From assembly GCF_029541745.1 (NCBI RefSeq), contig NZ_CP089746.1, positions 2,108,001 to 2,172,000 of the forward strand: 64,000 bases of DNA, given 5' to 3'. Source of the DNA: Streptomyces sp. LX-29. Its GTDB lineage: Bacteria > Actinomycetota > Actinomycetes > Streptomycetales > Streptomycetaceae. Under the pieces are notes generated by a model. That model saw only the letters and a program-made list of their open reading frames with translations, was not told the DNA's origin and did not search any database. This document shows positions 18,678-26,525 of this stretch, one piece after another. How positions within the stretch are numbered: the first letter of the stretch is position 1; each line of letters begins with the position of its first letter. The translations under genes were made by a program, and so were the position numbers.

Positions 18678-20081
18678 ATGCCGGTGCTCGCGCACAGGGC
18701 GGCGCGCGCCGTCGGGGCGGCACTGATGGGCCTGAGCGTGCTCATGGTGCTGGTGGTGCCGCTCGCGCTGGCGCCCCGGTCCGCGGCGTACGCGACACCC
18801 GCCGGGGCCGCGGCGGGTGTCGAGGCCGCCGCGGCCGGCGAGGCTGCCGAGACCGCCGGCGACGGGGCCGAGGGGGGCCGTTCCTGGCCGGTCGGCGGCC
18901 GTCCGCCGGTCCTGCGGGGCTGGGAGCCGCCCGACTCGCCCTACGGCCCGGGGCACCGTGGCGTGGACCTGGCGGCCTCTCCGGGTGAGCCGGTGCTGGC
19001 GGCCGCCCCCGGTCGGGTGTCCTTCGCCGGCCGGGTGGCGGGTCGCGGAGTGGTCTCCATCGAACTCGACGGCACCGGCGCCCCACCGCTGCGGACCACC
19101 TACGAGCCCGTGCGAGCGAGGGTGCGGGAGGGCGAGGCGGTGGAGGCGGGGCAGGTGGTGGGGGTGCTGGAGCCCGGCCCGTTCCACTGCGCGGTCGGCT
19201 GTCTGCACTGGGGTCTGCGCCGCGCCGATCGCTATCTCGACCCGCTCTCCCTGCTGCCCCCGTGGCTTCTCCGGCGCGGCCCCTCCCGGCTGTTGCCGAT
19301 CTTCGACGTGCCGCAGGGCGCGCCGCTGGTGCCGAGCGGGGGCTCGGCGGCAGGAGCGGTGTGGGCCGGCGCCACGACGTTCGACCCGGATCACCCCGGA
19401 GGCGCCTTTATGCCCCGGACCCGGACCGCCGCGGGCGCCCAGCCGACAGGCTGCGCGGACCTGGCCCCGCCGGCGATGCTGGCCGGCGCCGCGGCCTGGG
19501 CCCGACGCCGCCTGCACCGCCCACCGACGCGCCGGAACGCCCGGAAGCCGCGACGGGCGCCCGGCCGAGCCCGCCTCCGACCACCGTCGGGGATACCCGC
19601 GGGTCAAGCAGGTACAGGTCCGAGACGGATACGCGACCGGCGTGAGCGTCACCCCGAGCATCCAGCCGACCAGCGGCGACACCCGACCACCGAGCCGCCG
19701 GCCGGGCGGCGCTTCCACGGCGTCGCGCGGGCCGTCGGCGGTGAACGCGGCGGCCACCGGCGCCGCGGCCCACATCGCCCCGTACACCCGTTGCCGGTGT
19801 GCGACCGCACGGCGTCACGCCGCCCGACCACCGGGCCGCCGGCCGACCAGGGGGCGTCCGGCCACCGAGCCGGCGGGGCCGCCGCCGCCCGGGTCAGCCA
19901 CACCCGGAAGCGGCCGGGCCCGCCGGGCGTAAGAGCGCGACGGCAAGCCAGACCGCCGACGCAGGGCGATGAGCGCGGCCGCAAGACAAGCGGCGGGGCC
20001 AGGGGCGCACGACACAGACACCCGCCAGAGGCAGGCACGACGGCAGACCGGAACGGGCAACGCCCGCTCGAAGACCGCTGA
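18678..20081 (+). CDS. Secreted M23-family (LytM) peptidase; 3' end uncertain, reading frame runs far past the domain
   Basis: From ATG 18678 the product starts with a signal peptide (AALMGLSVLMVLVVPLALAP) and probable cleavage after AAYA. An M23 peptidase domain follows at roughly residues 75-205: GHRGVDLAA near 92 carries the His and Asp zinc ligands, and HCAVGCLHWGL near 170 supplies the H-x-H-type region. Such proteins act on cell-wall peptidoglycan or serve as LytM adaptors outside the membrane. The family normally ends soon after LLPPWLLRRGPSRLLP (about residue 210). Here the frame continues to TGA at 20079-20081 with Arg/Pro-rich residues that look non-coding, giving 467 residues. The original stop may have been lost. 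An upstream in-frame start at 17973 would run through repeats and is unlikely. In S. coelicolor a peptidase of this type sits next to rpsB, as here. Confidence 0.6.
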   Translation: MPVLAHRAARAVGAALMGLSVLMVLVVPLALAPRSAAYATPAGAAAGVEAAAAGEAAETAGDGAEGGRSWPVGGRPPVLRGWEPPDSPYGPGHRGVDLAASPGEPVLAAAPGRVSFAGRVAGRGVVSIELDGTGAPPLRTTYEPVRARVREGEAVEAGQVVGVLEPGPFHCAVGCLHWGLRRADRYLDPLSLLPPWLLRRGPSRLLPIFDVPQGAPLVPSGGSAAGAVWAGATTFDPDHPGGAFMPRTRTAAGAQPTGCADLAPPAMLAGAAAWARRRLHRPPTRRNARKPRRAPGRARLRPPSGIPAGQAGTGPRRIRDRRERHPEHPADQRRHPTTEPPAGRRFHGVARAVGGERGGHRRRGPHRPVHPLPVCDRTASRRPTTGPPADQGASGHRAGGAAAARVSHTRKRPGPPGVRARRQARPPTQGDERGRKTSGGARGARHRHPPEAGTTADRNGQRPLEDR

Positions 20082-20140
20082 CACCCGCCACCAGGGCAAT
20101 GGGCACCGCCCGCCAGACGAAGCGACCAGGCCCCCACACG

Positions 20141-20540
20141 GCGGCCACTCCGACACCGCGGGCCCTCACAGGGCCGAGGCCCCAGGCGAGGGGGCTAGGC
20201 CGGTCCCCTCGAAAGCGGGACCCTGACGATGGGCCTGTGAGACGCCGGCTGAAGGCGGCCCCCGGCGGACAGAGCCGGGTCAGCCCCCACGTCGCGGAGG
20301 GCCACCGCCAGGTGCGAGCGCAGTGACAAGACCGCAACGACCAACGGCCACTCCAGCACCGCGGGCCCCGACAGGGCCGAGGCCTTGGGCGATGGGGCTC
20401 GGCCGGTCCCTCGAAAGCGGGATCCTGGCAAAGCGGGACCCTGGCGATGGGCCTGTGGGGTGCCCGCTGGAGGTGCCCCCGGCGGATAGAGCCGGGTCAG
20501 CCCCCCACGCCGCGGAGGGCCATGGCGACGGCGGCCTCGG
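20141..20540. repeat. Imperfect direct duplication that includes the 3' end of the tetR gene
   Basis: Unit 1 (about 20141-20315) and unit 2 (about 20344-20540) share the same order of blocks. These are GGCCACTCC.GCACCGCGGGCCC, CAGGGCCGAGGCC, GGCCGGTCC.CTCGAAAGCGGGA, CGATGGGCCTGTG, CCCCCGGCGGA.AGAGCCGGGTCAGCCCCC, then CGCGGAGGGCCA. Unit 2 covers the last codons and stop of the tetR gene (20497-20540); unit 1 is a decayed copy outside any gene. A small extra duplication (AAAGCGGGA.CCTGG, 20413-20444) lies inside unit 2. Confidence 0.75.
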
Positions 20541-21078
20541 TGATGGTGGCCGGGTCTTCGGCGGCGCCGAGCTCGATACGGCGGACGGCGGCGTCGACCA
20601 CGCCCTGGAGCAGCATCGCGGCCAGCCGTGGCTGCTCGTGGCCAAGGGTGCCGAGGGCCTCCACGACCATGGCGACGAGCCCGCCGTGGGCCGCGCGGAT
20701 CTTCTCCCGGGCGCCGGCGTCCAGTTCCAGCGCGGAGATCGCGACCACGGCCCGGTGACGCCGGTCGCCGACGAGGGTCAGCTGCTGGCGCACATACGCC
20801 TCGATCTTGTCCTCGGGCGTGTCGGCGCGCTCCATGGCGGCTTCGACCTCGGCAGCCCAGACGGGGAAGTCGACGGCACACAGCTCTTCGACGACGGCAG
20901 CTCGGGAGCGGAAGTACTCGTAGACCGAGGACCGCGCGAGGCCCGTGCGCTCGGCGAGAGCGGGGAAGGTCAACGCCTCCGTTCCACCCTCGGACAGCAG
21001 GGAGCGGGCGGCGTCCAGCAGGGCGCCGCGCTGCATCGTCCGGTGCTCAGCCACTGAGGCCGCTCGAATCCTTGGCAC
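20497..21078 (-). CDS. TetR/AcrR family transcriptional regulator
   Basis: The 193-residue protein has an N-terminal TetR helix-turn-helix at about 15-62 (RGALLDAARSLLSEGGTEALTFPALAERTG, then LARSSVYEYFRSRAAVVEEL) and an all-helical C-terminal ligand-binding part. It lies 50 bp downstream of whiG on the same strand and could be read with it. No divergent target gene is present, so its regulon is not predicted. Its 3' end lies in a duplicated DNA segment. The C-terminus (AVAMALRGVGG) ends with TGA at 20497-20499. Confidence 0.85.
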   Translation of the reverse strand: MPRIRAASVAEHRTMQRGALLDAARSLLSEGGTEALTFPALAERTGLARSSVYEYFRSRAAVVEELCAVDFPVWAAEVEAAMERADTPEDKIEAYVRQQLTLVGDRRHRAVVAISALELDAGAREKIRAAHGGLVAMVVEALGTLGHEQPRLAAMLLQGVVDAAVRRIELGAAEDPATITEAAVAMALRGVGG

Positions 21079-21128
21079 ATGACCACTTTACGGAGCACCC
21101 GGCCGAGGGGCGATGTTGGAGGGACGAT

Positions 21129-21965
21129 TCAGCGTCCGAGGTCCTGCAGTTTGGCTCGCAACTGCAGCACGGACTTGGTGTGGATCTGGCTGACCCGGCT
21201 CTCGGTCACGCCCAGGACCTGCCCGATCTCGGCCAGCGTGAGCCCCTCGTAGTAGTACAGGGTGACCACCGTCTTCTCCCGCTCCGGGAGCGTGTTGATG
21301 GCGCGGGCCAGCAGCCGGCGCAGCTCGCGGTCCTCGGCCACCTCGACCGGGTTGTCGGCGGCGGTGTCCTCCAGGGTGTCCATGAGGCTCAGTCCGTCGC
21401 CGCCTTCGCCGCCGACGTGCAGCATCTCCTCCAGCGCCACCACGTTGGCGAGCGACAACTGGCTGAAGAGTCCGTGCAGTTCGTCCAGCGAGATCTGCAT
21501 CTCGGCGGCGACCTCGGCTTCGGTGGGGGTGCGGCGCAGCGCCGCCTCGAGCGTGGCGTAGGCGCGCTCGACCTCGCGCGCCTTCTGGCGGACCGAGCGC
21601 GGGATCCAGTCCAGGGCGCGCAGTTCGTCGATCATGGCGCCGCGGATCCGGGTGATGGCGTAGGTCTCGAACTTGATGGCCCGTCCGGGGTCGAACTTCT
21701 CGATGGCGTCGATGAGTCCGAACACGCCCGAGGAGACGAAGTCCGCCTGCTCGACATTGGACGGCAGCCCCACGCTGACCCGACCCGCCACGTACTTCAC
21801 CAGCGGCGAGTAGTGCAGGATCAGCTGTTCCCGCAGTCGCTCGTCACCGGTGGCCTTGTACGTCCGCCACAGCTCGTCCAGCGATGAGGGCGCGGCGGGG
21901 CGCACGACACCGCGGGCAGCGGACGGCGCTGCCGTGCGGTCAGACCCGGAGATGTGCTGGGGCAT
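21129..21965 (-). CDS. whiG: Sporulation sigma factor WhiG (FliA/SigD-type sigma-28 family)
   Basis: The 278-residue sigma factor has regions 2, 3 and 4 in order. [35 protein letters not shown] opens region 2, and [34 protein letters not shown] is the core- and -10-binding part. [14 protein letters not shown] begins region 3. [41 protein letters not shown] is the region 4 helix-turn-helix. This matches Streptomyces WhiG, which commits aerial hyphae to sporulation and directs whiH, whiI and related promoters. No anti-sigma gene is adjacent. The gene is followed by tetR and preceded by a 174-bp gap to dprA. Confidence 0.95.
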   Translation of the reverse strand: MPQHISGSDRTAAPSAARGVVRPAAPSSLDELWRTYKATGDERLREQLILHYSPLVKYVAGRVSVGLPSNVEQADFVSSGVFGLIDAIEKFDPGRAIKFETYAITRIRGAMIDELRALDWIPRSVRQKAREVERAYATLEAALRRTPTEAEVAAEMQISLDELHGLFSQLSLANVVALEEMLHVGGEGGDGLSLMDTLEDTAADNPVEVAEDRELRRLLARAINTLPEREKTVVTLYYYEGLTLAEIGQVLGVTESRVSQIHTKSVLQLRAKLQDLGR

Positions 21966-22139
21966 TCGTCGCCTTGTGCCGTTCTGCGGAGATGAAGGTG
22001 TGGGGGTTGGAGTGCTGCGTTCCCGCCAGAAGCCTTGTGAGCGTAGCGTGACGGAGGCGTCGCGTTAAGCGATGAGACGCGATTGCGTGGTGTGGGGATA
22101 CGGTCATCGCCCCAACCCTTTCACCCGATTGCCCCAAAT

Positions 22140-23387
22140 TCAGGGACCGCCTCGCCGTGGGCCGCCCCGCTGACCGCCGGCGTGGTTCAACTCCCATCGG
22201 TCGCCCTGTCGGTTGACGAATCCCAGCGCGAGCAGCTCCTGGAGCCGGCGGAGCGCCTCGTCGCGACCGGTCCCGGAACCCCGGGCCACCTCGTCCACCT
22301 CGTTGCCGCCCCGTGCCGACAACGCTTCCAGGACGCGCGCCGTCACGGGATCGAGCGCGTCGCGTGCCACCACGGGTCCGCGCCGCTCGGGGGGCGGCTC
22401 CTCCCCCACCCGCCCGACCAGCTCGGTCACGTCCGCAGCGTCGGTCACCAGAACGGCTTCTCCGCGCAGGAGTTCGTGCACCCCCGCGGAGAGAGCGCTG
22501 GTGACCGGGCCCGGCACCCCCATGACGACGCGGCCCAGGTCCCGGGCGCGGCGCGCGGTCACCAGGGACCCGCTGCGGTAGCAGGCCTCGACCACGACCG
22601 TGCCACGGGTGAGGGCCGCGATGACCCGGTTGCGGAGCACGAACCGGCCGCGGGTGGGGTGGGCACCCGGCGGCAACTCGGCGAGGATCAGACCCTGTTC
22701 CGCGATGCGGGCGATCAACTCGGCGTGGCCGCGCGGGTAGGGCACGTCCACCCCGGAGGCGAGCACGGCGACGGTCGTCCCGCCGGCGGCCAGCGCCCCC
22801 CGATGCGCCGCCCCGTCCACGCCGTGCGCCGCACCGGAGGTGACCACGAAGCCGCGCTCGGCGAGCCCCGCGCCGAGGGTGGTCGCGACCCGCGCGCCGT
22901 AGTCGGTGCAGGCCCGGGCGCCGACCACGGCGACCGACCGCAGCGCCCACAGCCGCAGCGACGCCCTGCCGCGGACCCACAGGCCGACCGGTCGGGCGTC
23001 CCCGAGGTCGTCCAGTTGTCGGGGCCACTCCAGGTCGCCGGGGCAGACGAAGGCGCCGCCCAGCCGGGCGATGGCGGCGAGGTCGGCCGCCGGGTCGAGG
23101 TCCGCGGCGCGGAGCGCGCAGCCGGCCAGTCGCCGCGGGCCCGCCCCGACCGGGGGCGCCGCCTCCCCGGTGAGCGCGCGCCACAGCTCCACGGGCCCGA
23201 GCTCTCGCAGCCACCGCCCCACCGTGGCGTCCCCGGGCTCGACCAGGCGGGTGAGCGCCGCCCGCGCCATCCGCTCCTGATCGGCGACCTCGGGCACCCC
23301 GACCTCTTCCAGCACCCCGGCCTCCTCCAGCACCTCCACCTCCTCAGACACCTCCACCTCCTCAGACACCTCGGACACCTCGGACAT
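22140..23387 (-). CDS. dprA: DNA-processing protein DprA
   Basis: The 415-residue protein has the Rossmann-like DprA/Smf core: SVAVVGARACTDYGARVAT, GFVVTSGAAHGVDGAAHRGAL, GGTTVAVLASGVDVPYPRGHAEL, GRFVLRNRVIAALTRGTVVVEACYRSGSL, and VMGVPGPVTSALSAGVHELL, followed by a winged-helix tail. It loads RecA on single-stranded DNA in transformable bacteria; its role in Streptomyces is unclear. The first 37 residues repeat SEEVEV and EEAGV and are low-complexity, so an internal ATG at 23270 (MARAALTRL), preceded by AGGAG, is a real alternative start. It lies 66 bp downstream of comM. Confidence 0.92.
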   Translation of the reverse strand: MSEVSEVSEEVEVSEEVEVLEEAGVLEEVGVPEVADQERMARAALTRLVEPGDATVGRWLRELGPVELWRALTGEAAPPVGAGPRRLAGCALRAADLDPAADLAAIARLGGAFVCPGDLEWPRQLDDLGDARPVGLWVRGRASLRLWALRSVAVVGARACTDYGARVATTLGAGLAERGFVVTSGAAHGVDGAAHRGALAAGGTTVAVLASGVDVPYPRGHAELIARIAEQGLILAELPPGAHPTRGRFVLRNRVIAALTRGTVVVEACYRSGSLVTARRARDLGRVVMGVPGPVTSALSAGVHELLRGEAVLVTDAADVTELVGRVGEEPPPERRGPVVARDALDPVTARVLEALSARGGNEVDEVARGSGTGRDEALRRLQELLALGFVNRQGDRWELNHAGGQRGGPRRGGP

Positions 23388-23453
23388 CGGCTCCGGTGGG
23401 CGCCGCGCGCGGCGGGCCCGGCCGGGTCCGGCGGTTCTCCCGCGCGTGCCGGG

Positions 23454-25073
23454 TCACCAGTCCGCCCCGACCGGCATGCCGCGGGTGACGCCGGTGCGCA
23501 GCTCCAGAGCCCGGACCACGTCGTCGTGAGTGGGGCGGTCGTGGCCGGCGAGGTCGGCGATCGTCCAGGCGACGCGGAGCACCCGGTCCAGGCCGCGGGC
23601 GGTGAGCAACCCGCGCTCCAGATCGACCTCGGCCTCCCGCAGGGCGTCCGGCGCGACCGGCCAGCGCGTCCGCAGCTCATGTCCCGGGACCTCGCTGTTG
23701 GTGCTCCAGGGGGTGGCGGCGTAGCGGGCGAGGGAACGCTCCCGGGCCTCGCGCACCCGGGCGGCCACCCGGGCGGTCGGCTCGCTGTCGCCAGGTGGGC
23801 CGGCCAGCTCGGCGCGGCTCACCGGCGCCACAGGGACCCGCAGGTCGATCCGGTCCAGCAGCGGGCCGGAGAGCCGGCCCTGGTAGCGGCGGATGGCCAT
23901 GGGTGTGCAGTCGCAGCCGTCGCCGACCAGTGAGTAGCGCCCGCAGGGGCAGGGGTTCGCGGCGAGCAGCAGCAGGAACCGGGCGGGCATCCGCATCATG
24001 CCCGCCGACCGGGCGATCACCACATGCCCGGACTCCAGCGGTTGCCGCAGCGCGTCCAGCGCCCGGCCGCTGAACTCGGGCGCCTCGTCCAGGAACAGCA
24101 CTCCCCGGTGGGCCAGGGAGACCGCGCCCGGCCGCGGCATCCCGTTCCCGCCGCCGACGAGGGCGGCCATGGTGGCCGAGTGATGCGGGGCGCAGTACGG
24201 CGGGGTGTCGACCAGGGGCTTGCCGGGCGGTAGCACCCCGGCCACCGAGTGCACGGCGGTGACCTCCAAGGCGTCCTGCGCGGCGAGCGGAGGCAGCAGT
24301 CCGGGGAGCCGCTCGGCGAGCATGGTCTTCCCGGCACCGGGCGGGCCCAGGAAGTACAGGTGGTGCGCCCCGGCGGCGGCGACCTCCAGGGCCCTGCGGG
24401 CCGCGTGCTGCCCGGCCACATCGGCCAGGTCCGGCTGGCGGGGGTCGCCGGCGACCCGGGTCAGCACGCCGGTGCCGGTGCCGGCCCCGGCAACGGTGAG
24501 CCCGGCCAGCATCGCGTCCGGCCGTCCGCTGTCGGCCGGCTCCGGTTCCTCCGGCACCGGCTCGTCGGTCAGCACCGCGATGAGCTGCCGCAGGCTCCGT
24601 ACGCCCAGCACCGAGACGCCGGGGACCAGGGCTGCCTCGGCGGCCGTCTGCTCGGGGACGACGACCTGGCGATACCCCGAGTCGGCCGCCGCCAGCACCG
24701 CGGGCAGCACCCCGCGCACCGGCCGCACCCTGCCGTCGAGGCCCAGCTCGCCGATGAGCACCAGATCGGCGATCTCACGCGGGTCGATACGCTCCGCCGC
24801 GCCCAGCACCGCGCAGGCCACCGCCAGGTCGAAGCCGCTGCCGGCCTTGGGCACGGAGGCCGGGCTGAGCCCCACGGTGAGCTTCTTCTGCGGCCACTCG
24901 GCGCCGGAGTTGACCACGGCGGCGCGCACCCGGTCGCGGCTCTCGAACAGGCTCTTGTCCGGCAGCCCGACCAGGGTGAAGGCGGCCACCCCCGGCTCCA
25001 GGTCCGCCTGGACCTCCACCACCACGCCCTCGACGCCCACCAGCGCCACCGAGCAGGTGCGCGCGAACCCCAT
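23454..25073 (-). CDS. YifB/ComM family Mg-chelatase-like AAA+ ATPase
   Basis: The 539-residue ATPase has an N-terminal ChlI-like domain (TLVGLPDKSLFESRDRVRAAV, LTVGLSPASVPKAGSGFDLAVA), Walker A LGPPGAGKTML, GGVLFLDEAPEF as Walker B, and a C-terminal region with DLAGHDRPTHDDVVRALELR. The family (ComM in Haemophilus, a branch-migration helicase) helps integrate heteroduplex DNA. In Streptomyces it normally overlaps the end of yraN. Here its ATG still carries the ancestral TGATG overlap (TGA at 25073-25075), but an IS110 element now separates it from yraN. Its leader is therefore new, and antisense transcription from the element is possible. Confidence 0.93.
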   Translation of the reverse strand: MGFARTCSVALVGVEGVVVEVQADLEPGVAAFTLVGLPDKSLFESRDRVRAAVVNSGAEWPQKKLTVGLSPASVPKAGSGFDLAVACAVLGAAERIDPREIADLVLIGELGLDGRVRPVRGVLPAVLAAADSGYRQVVVPEQTAAEAALVPGVSVLGVRSLRQLIAVLTDEPVPEEPEPADSGRPDAMLAGLTVAGAGTGTGVLTRVAGDPRQPDLADVAGQHAARRALEVAAAGAHHLYFLGPPGAGKTMLAERLPGLLPPLAAQDALEVTAVHSVAGVLPPGKPLVDTPPYCAPHHSATMAALVGGGNGMPRPGAVSLAHRGVLFLDEAPEFSGRALDALRQPLESGHVVIARSAGMMRMPARFLLLLAANPCPCGRYSLVGDGCDCTPMAIRRYQGRLSGPLLDRIDLRVPVAPVSRAELAGPPGDSEPTARVAARVREARERSLARYAATPWSTNSEVPGHELRTRWPVAPDALREAEVDLERGLLTARGLDRVLRVAWTIADLAGHDRPTHDDVVRALELRTGVTRGMPVGADW

Positions 25074-25095
25074 CAGGCGGCCCTACCTTTCAACT

Positions 25096-25282
25096 CACGG
25101 GTGAACCGCAGCCATTCGTAAGGTTGTGGCACCCAGGGGAGCGGGGTGTGGCTCTCAGGCTGGCTGCCGTTGTTCGTGGCTCCGGAGGCTTGGCCGCCCT
25201 GCTCCCCACGACGACTCGGCCGCCGATTAGGAAGTGCGACAAGATCGCTGTGTAGGGCAATGCCGGCGAGGTCGTCCGTGGT
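25096..25282 (+). ncRNA. Probable IS110 bridge RNA (guide RNA) in the left end of the element
   Basis: Three hairpin modules follow one another. (1) 5' stem: 25099-25103 with 25130-25134 and 25106-25110 with 25125-25129. (2) Target-loop candidate: 25136-25146 with 25197-25207, 11 pairs including one G-U. (3) Donor-loop candidate: 25208-25215 with 25271-25279 (one bulge), inner stem CGCCG 25221-25225 with CGGCG 25264-25268, apical GCGA/TCGC. In module 3, ATTAGGAAG (25226-25234) is identical to the right end at 26517-26525, and GTAGGGC (25252-25258) is the exact reverse complement of the left end at 25080-25086. This is the left-donor/right-donor guide layout known for IS621. Possible target guides TGTGGC (25147-25152) and GGAGGC (25184-25189) fit the insertion site 5 of 6 each around a GC core, one pair being U-G. 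The RNA itself is inferred. Confidence 0.8.
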
Positions 25283-25312
25283 AGGCAAGGCAGGAACGAC
25301 TTCGGGAGCACG

Positions 25313-26509
25313 ATGAGCCGGATATGGGCCGGGATCGACTGCGGCAAGACCCACCACCACTGCGTCGCCATGGACGTCGACGGCAAGACCCTGCTGTCGC
25401 GCCGGGTGGCCAACGACGAGCCCGAGCTCCTGAAGCTCATGGGCGACGTCCTCGACCTCGCCGACGGCCGCGAGCTGACCTGGGCGATGGACATGACCGG
25501 CGGCGAGCCGGGTCTGTTGATCGCTGTCCTGGTCAACCACCTGCAGGAGCTGCTCTACATCCCCGGCCGCATGGTCAACCGGGCCTCCGACGCCTACCGG
25601 GGAGAGGGCAAGACCGACGCCCGCGACGCCCGGATCATCGCCGACCAGGCACGCATGCGCCGCGACCTGCAGATCATCCGTCCCGACGACGAGACCACGA
25701 TCGAGCTGCGGCTGCACACCAGCCACCGCATCGACCTGGTCGCCGACCGCACCCGCACCATCAACCGCCTGCGGGGCACCCTGCTGAGCATGTTCCCCGC
25801 GCTCGAACGCGCCCTGGAACTCACCAACGCAGGTCCCCTGGTCCTCCTCACCGGCTACCAGACCCCCGCCGCCCTGCGCCGCATCGGCGTCAGTCGGCTC
25901 ACCACCTGGCTGCGCAACCGCAAGGTCCGCGGCGCCGAAAGCCTCGCCAAGGCCGCCGTCGAGGCCGCCGAGCGGCAGCACACCGCCGTGGCCGGCGAGA
26001 AGGCCATCGCGAAGATGGTGCACACCCTCGCCAGGGAGGTGATGGCCCTCAACGAGAAGATCGCCGAGATCGACAAACTCATCGAGGGCCGGTTTCGCGA
26101 GCACGAACTCGCCGAGGTGATCCTGAGCATGCCGGGCATGGGGCCCAAGCTCGGTGCCGAGTTCCTGGTCGCCGTCGGCGGCAGCCTGGCCGGCTTCCCC
26201 ACCGCGGACCGCCTCGCGGCCTTCGGCGGCGTCGCTCCCGCCCCGCACGACTCCGGCAAGACCAGCGGAAACCTGCGGCGCCCGCAGCGCTACCACCGGC
26301 GCCTGCAACGCGTCTTCTACACCTCCGCGCTGGTCAGCTCCTGGAGCGATCCCAACTCCAAGCGGTTCTACGACCGCAAGAGAGCCGAGGGCAAGAGCCA
26401 CGTCCAGGCCGTCCTCGCCCTCGCCCGCCGACGCGTCAACGTTCTGTGGGCCCTCATCCGTGACCGACGGTGCTACCAAGTCACACCGCCCGTCACGCTT
26501 GCCGCTTGA
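25313..26509 (+). CDS. IS110-family transposase (DEDD RuvC-like recombinase with C-terminal transposase_20 domain)
   Basis: The 398-residue recombinase begins MSRIWAGIDCGKTHHHCVAM, with Asp9 the first DEDD acidic residue. The RuvC-like part continues through DMTGGEPGLL and KTDARDARIIADQAR. The coiled middle (about 170-270) leads into the C-terminal domain: ILSMPGMGPKLGAEFLVAVGG, AAFGGVAPAPHDSGKTSG, then RRLQRVFYTSALVSSW with serines of the kind used for DNA cleavage in this family, and a final ALARRRVNVLWALIRD. The frame is intact and full length, so the element is probably active. The stop TGA (26507-26509) lies within the TTGACA at the right end. Family known to act with a bridge RNA. Confidence 0.95.
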   Translation: MSRIWAGIDCGKTHHHCVAMDVDGKTLLSRRVANDEPELLKLMGDVLDLADGRELTWAMDMTGGEPGLLIAVLVNHLQELLYIPGRMVNRASDAYRGEGKTDARDARIIADQARMRRDLQIIRPDDETTIELRLHTSHRIDLVADRTRTINRLRGTLLSMFPALERALELTNAGPLVLLTGYQTPAALRRIGVSRLTTWLRNRKVRGAESLAKAAVEAAERQHTAVAGEKAIAKMVHTLAREVMALNEKIAEIDKLIEGRFREHELAEVILSMPGMGPKLGAEFLVAVGGSLAGFPTADRLAAFGGVAPAPHDSGKTSGNLRRPQRYHRRLQRVFYTSALVSSWSDPNSKRFYDRKRAEGKSHVQAVLALARRRVNVLWALIRDRRCYQVTPPVTLAA

Positions 26510-26525
26510 CAACAGCATTAGGAAG
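26506..26525 (+). promoter_or_regulatory. Outward -35 box at the IS110 right end; forms a full promoter when the ends are joined
   Basis: TTGACA at 26506-26511 is a perfect -35 box. If the right end (to G26525) is joined to the left end (from C25081) as in an excised circle, the spacer to TACCTT (25084-25089) is exactly 17 nt. The predicted start would fall near 25096, just before the first bridge RNA stem. In the integrated copy this -10 is replaced by host DNA, so the promoter is broken. Junction promoters of this kind are known for IS110 circles. Confidence 0.7.

Larger units (their letters stand above)
25084..26524 (+). mobile_element. Complete IS110-family insertion sequence inserted at the yraN/comM junction
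   Basis: The boundaries were read in three ways. First, the host gene junction is reconstructable: yraN ends with ...HVRGA on one side and the remnant GGCCGCC-TGA-TGGGG lies on the comM side. Second, GCCC occurs at both edges (25080-25083 and 26525-26528), leaving a short ambiguity. Third, sequences inside the element match both ends (see the RNA entry). The element is about 1.44 kb without terminal inverted repeats. It has one DEDD transposase gene, 229 nt of non-coding left end and only about 15 nt after the transposase stop. That layout is the IS110 group rather than the IS1111 group. No direct repeat beyond the GCCC overlap is seen. Confidence 0.9.

Noticed and set aside
18402..19787. A 461-codon minus-strand frame over the M23 peptidase
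   Set aside because: It mirrors the peptidase domain on the other strand and has no recognisable domain.
25155..25163. TCAGGC at 25155 as left target guide because the host flank also has TCAGGC
   Set aside because: Aligned on the GC core, this segment does not match; TGTGGC immediately after the stem fits better. The similarity is probably chance in GC-rich DNA.
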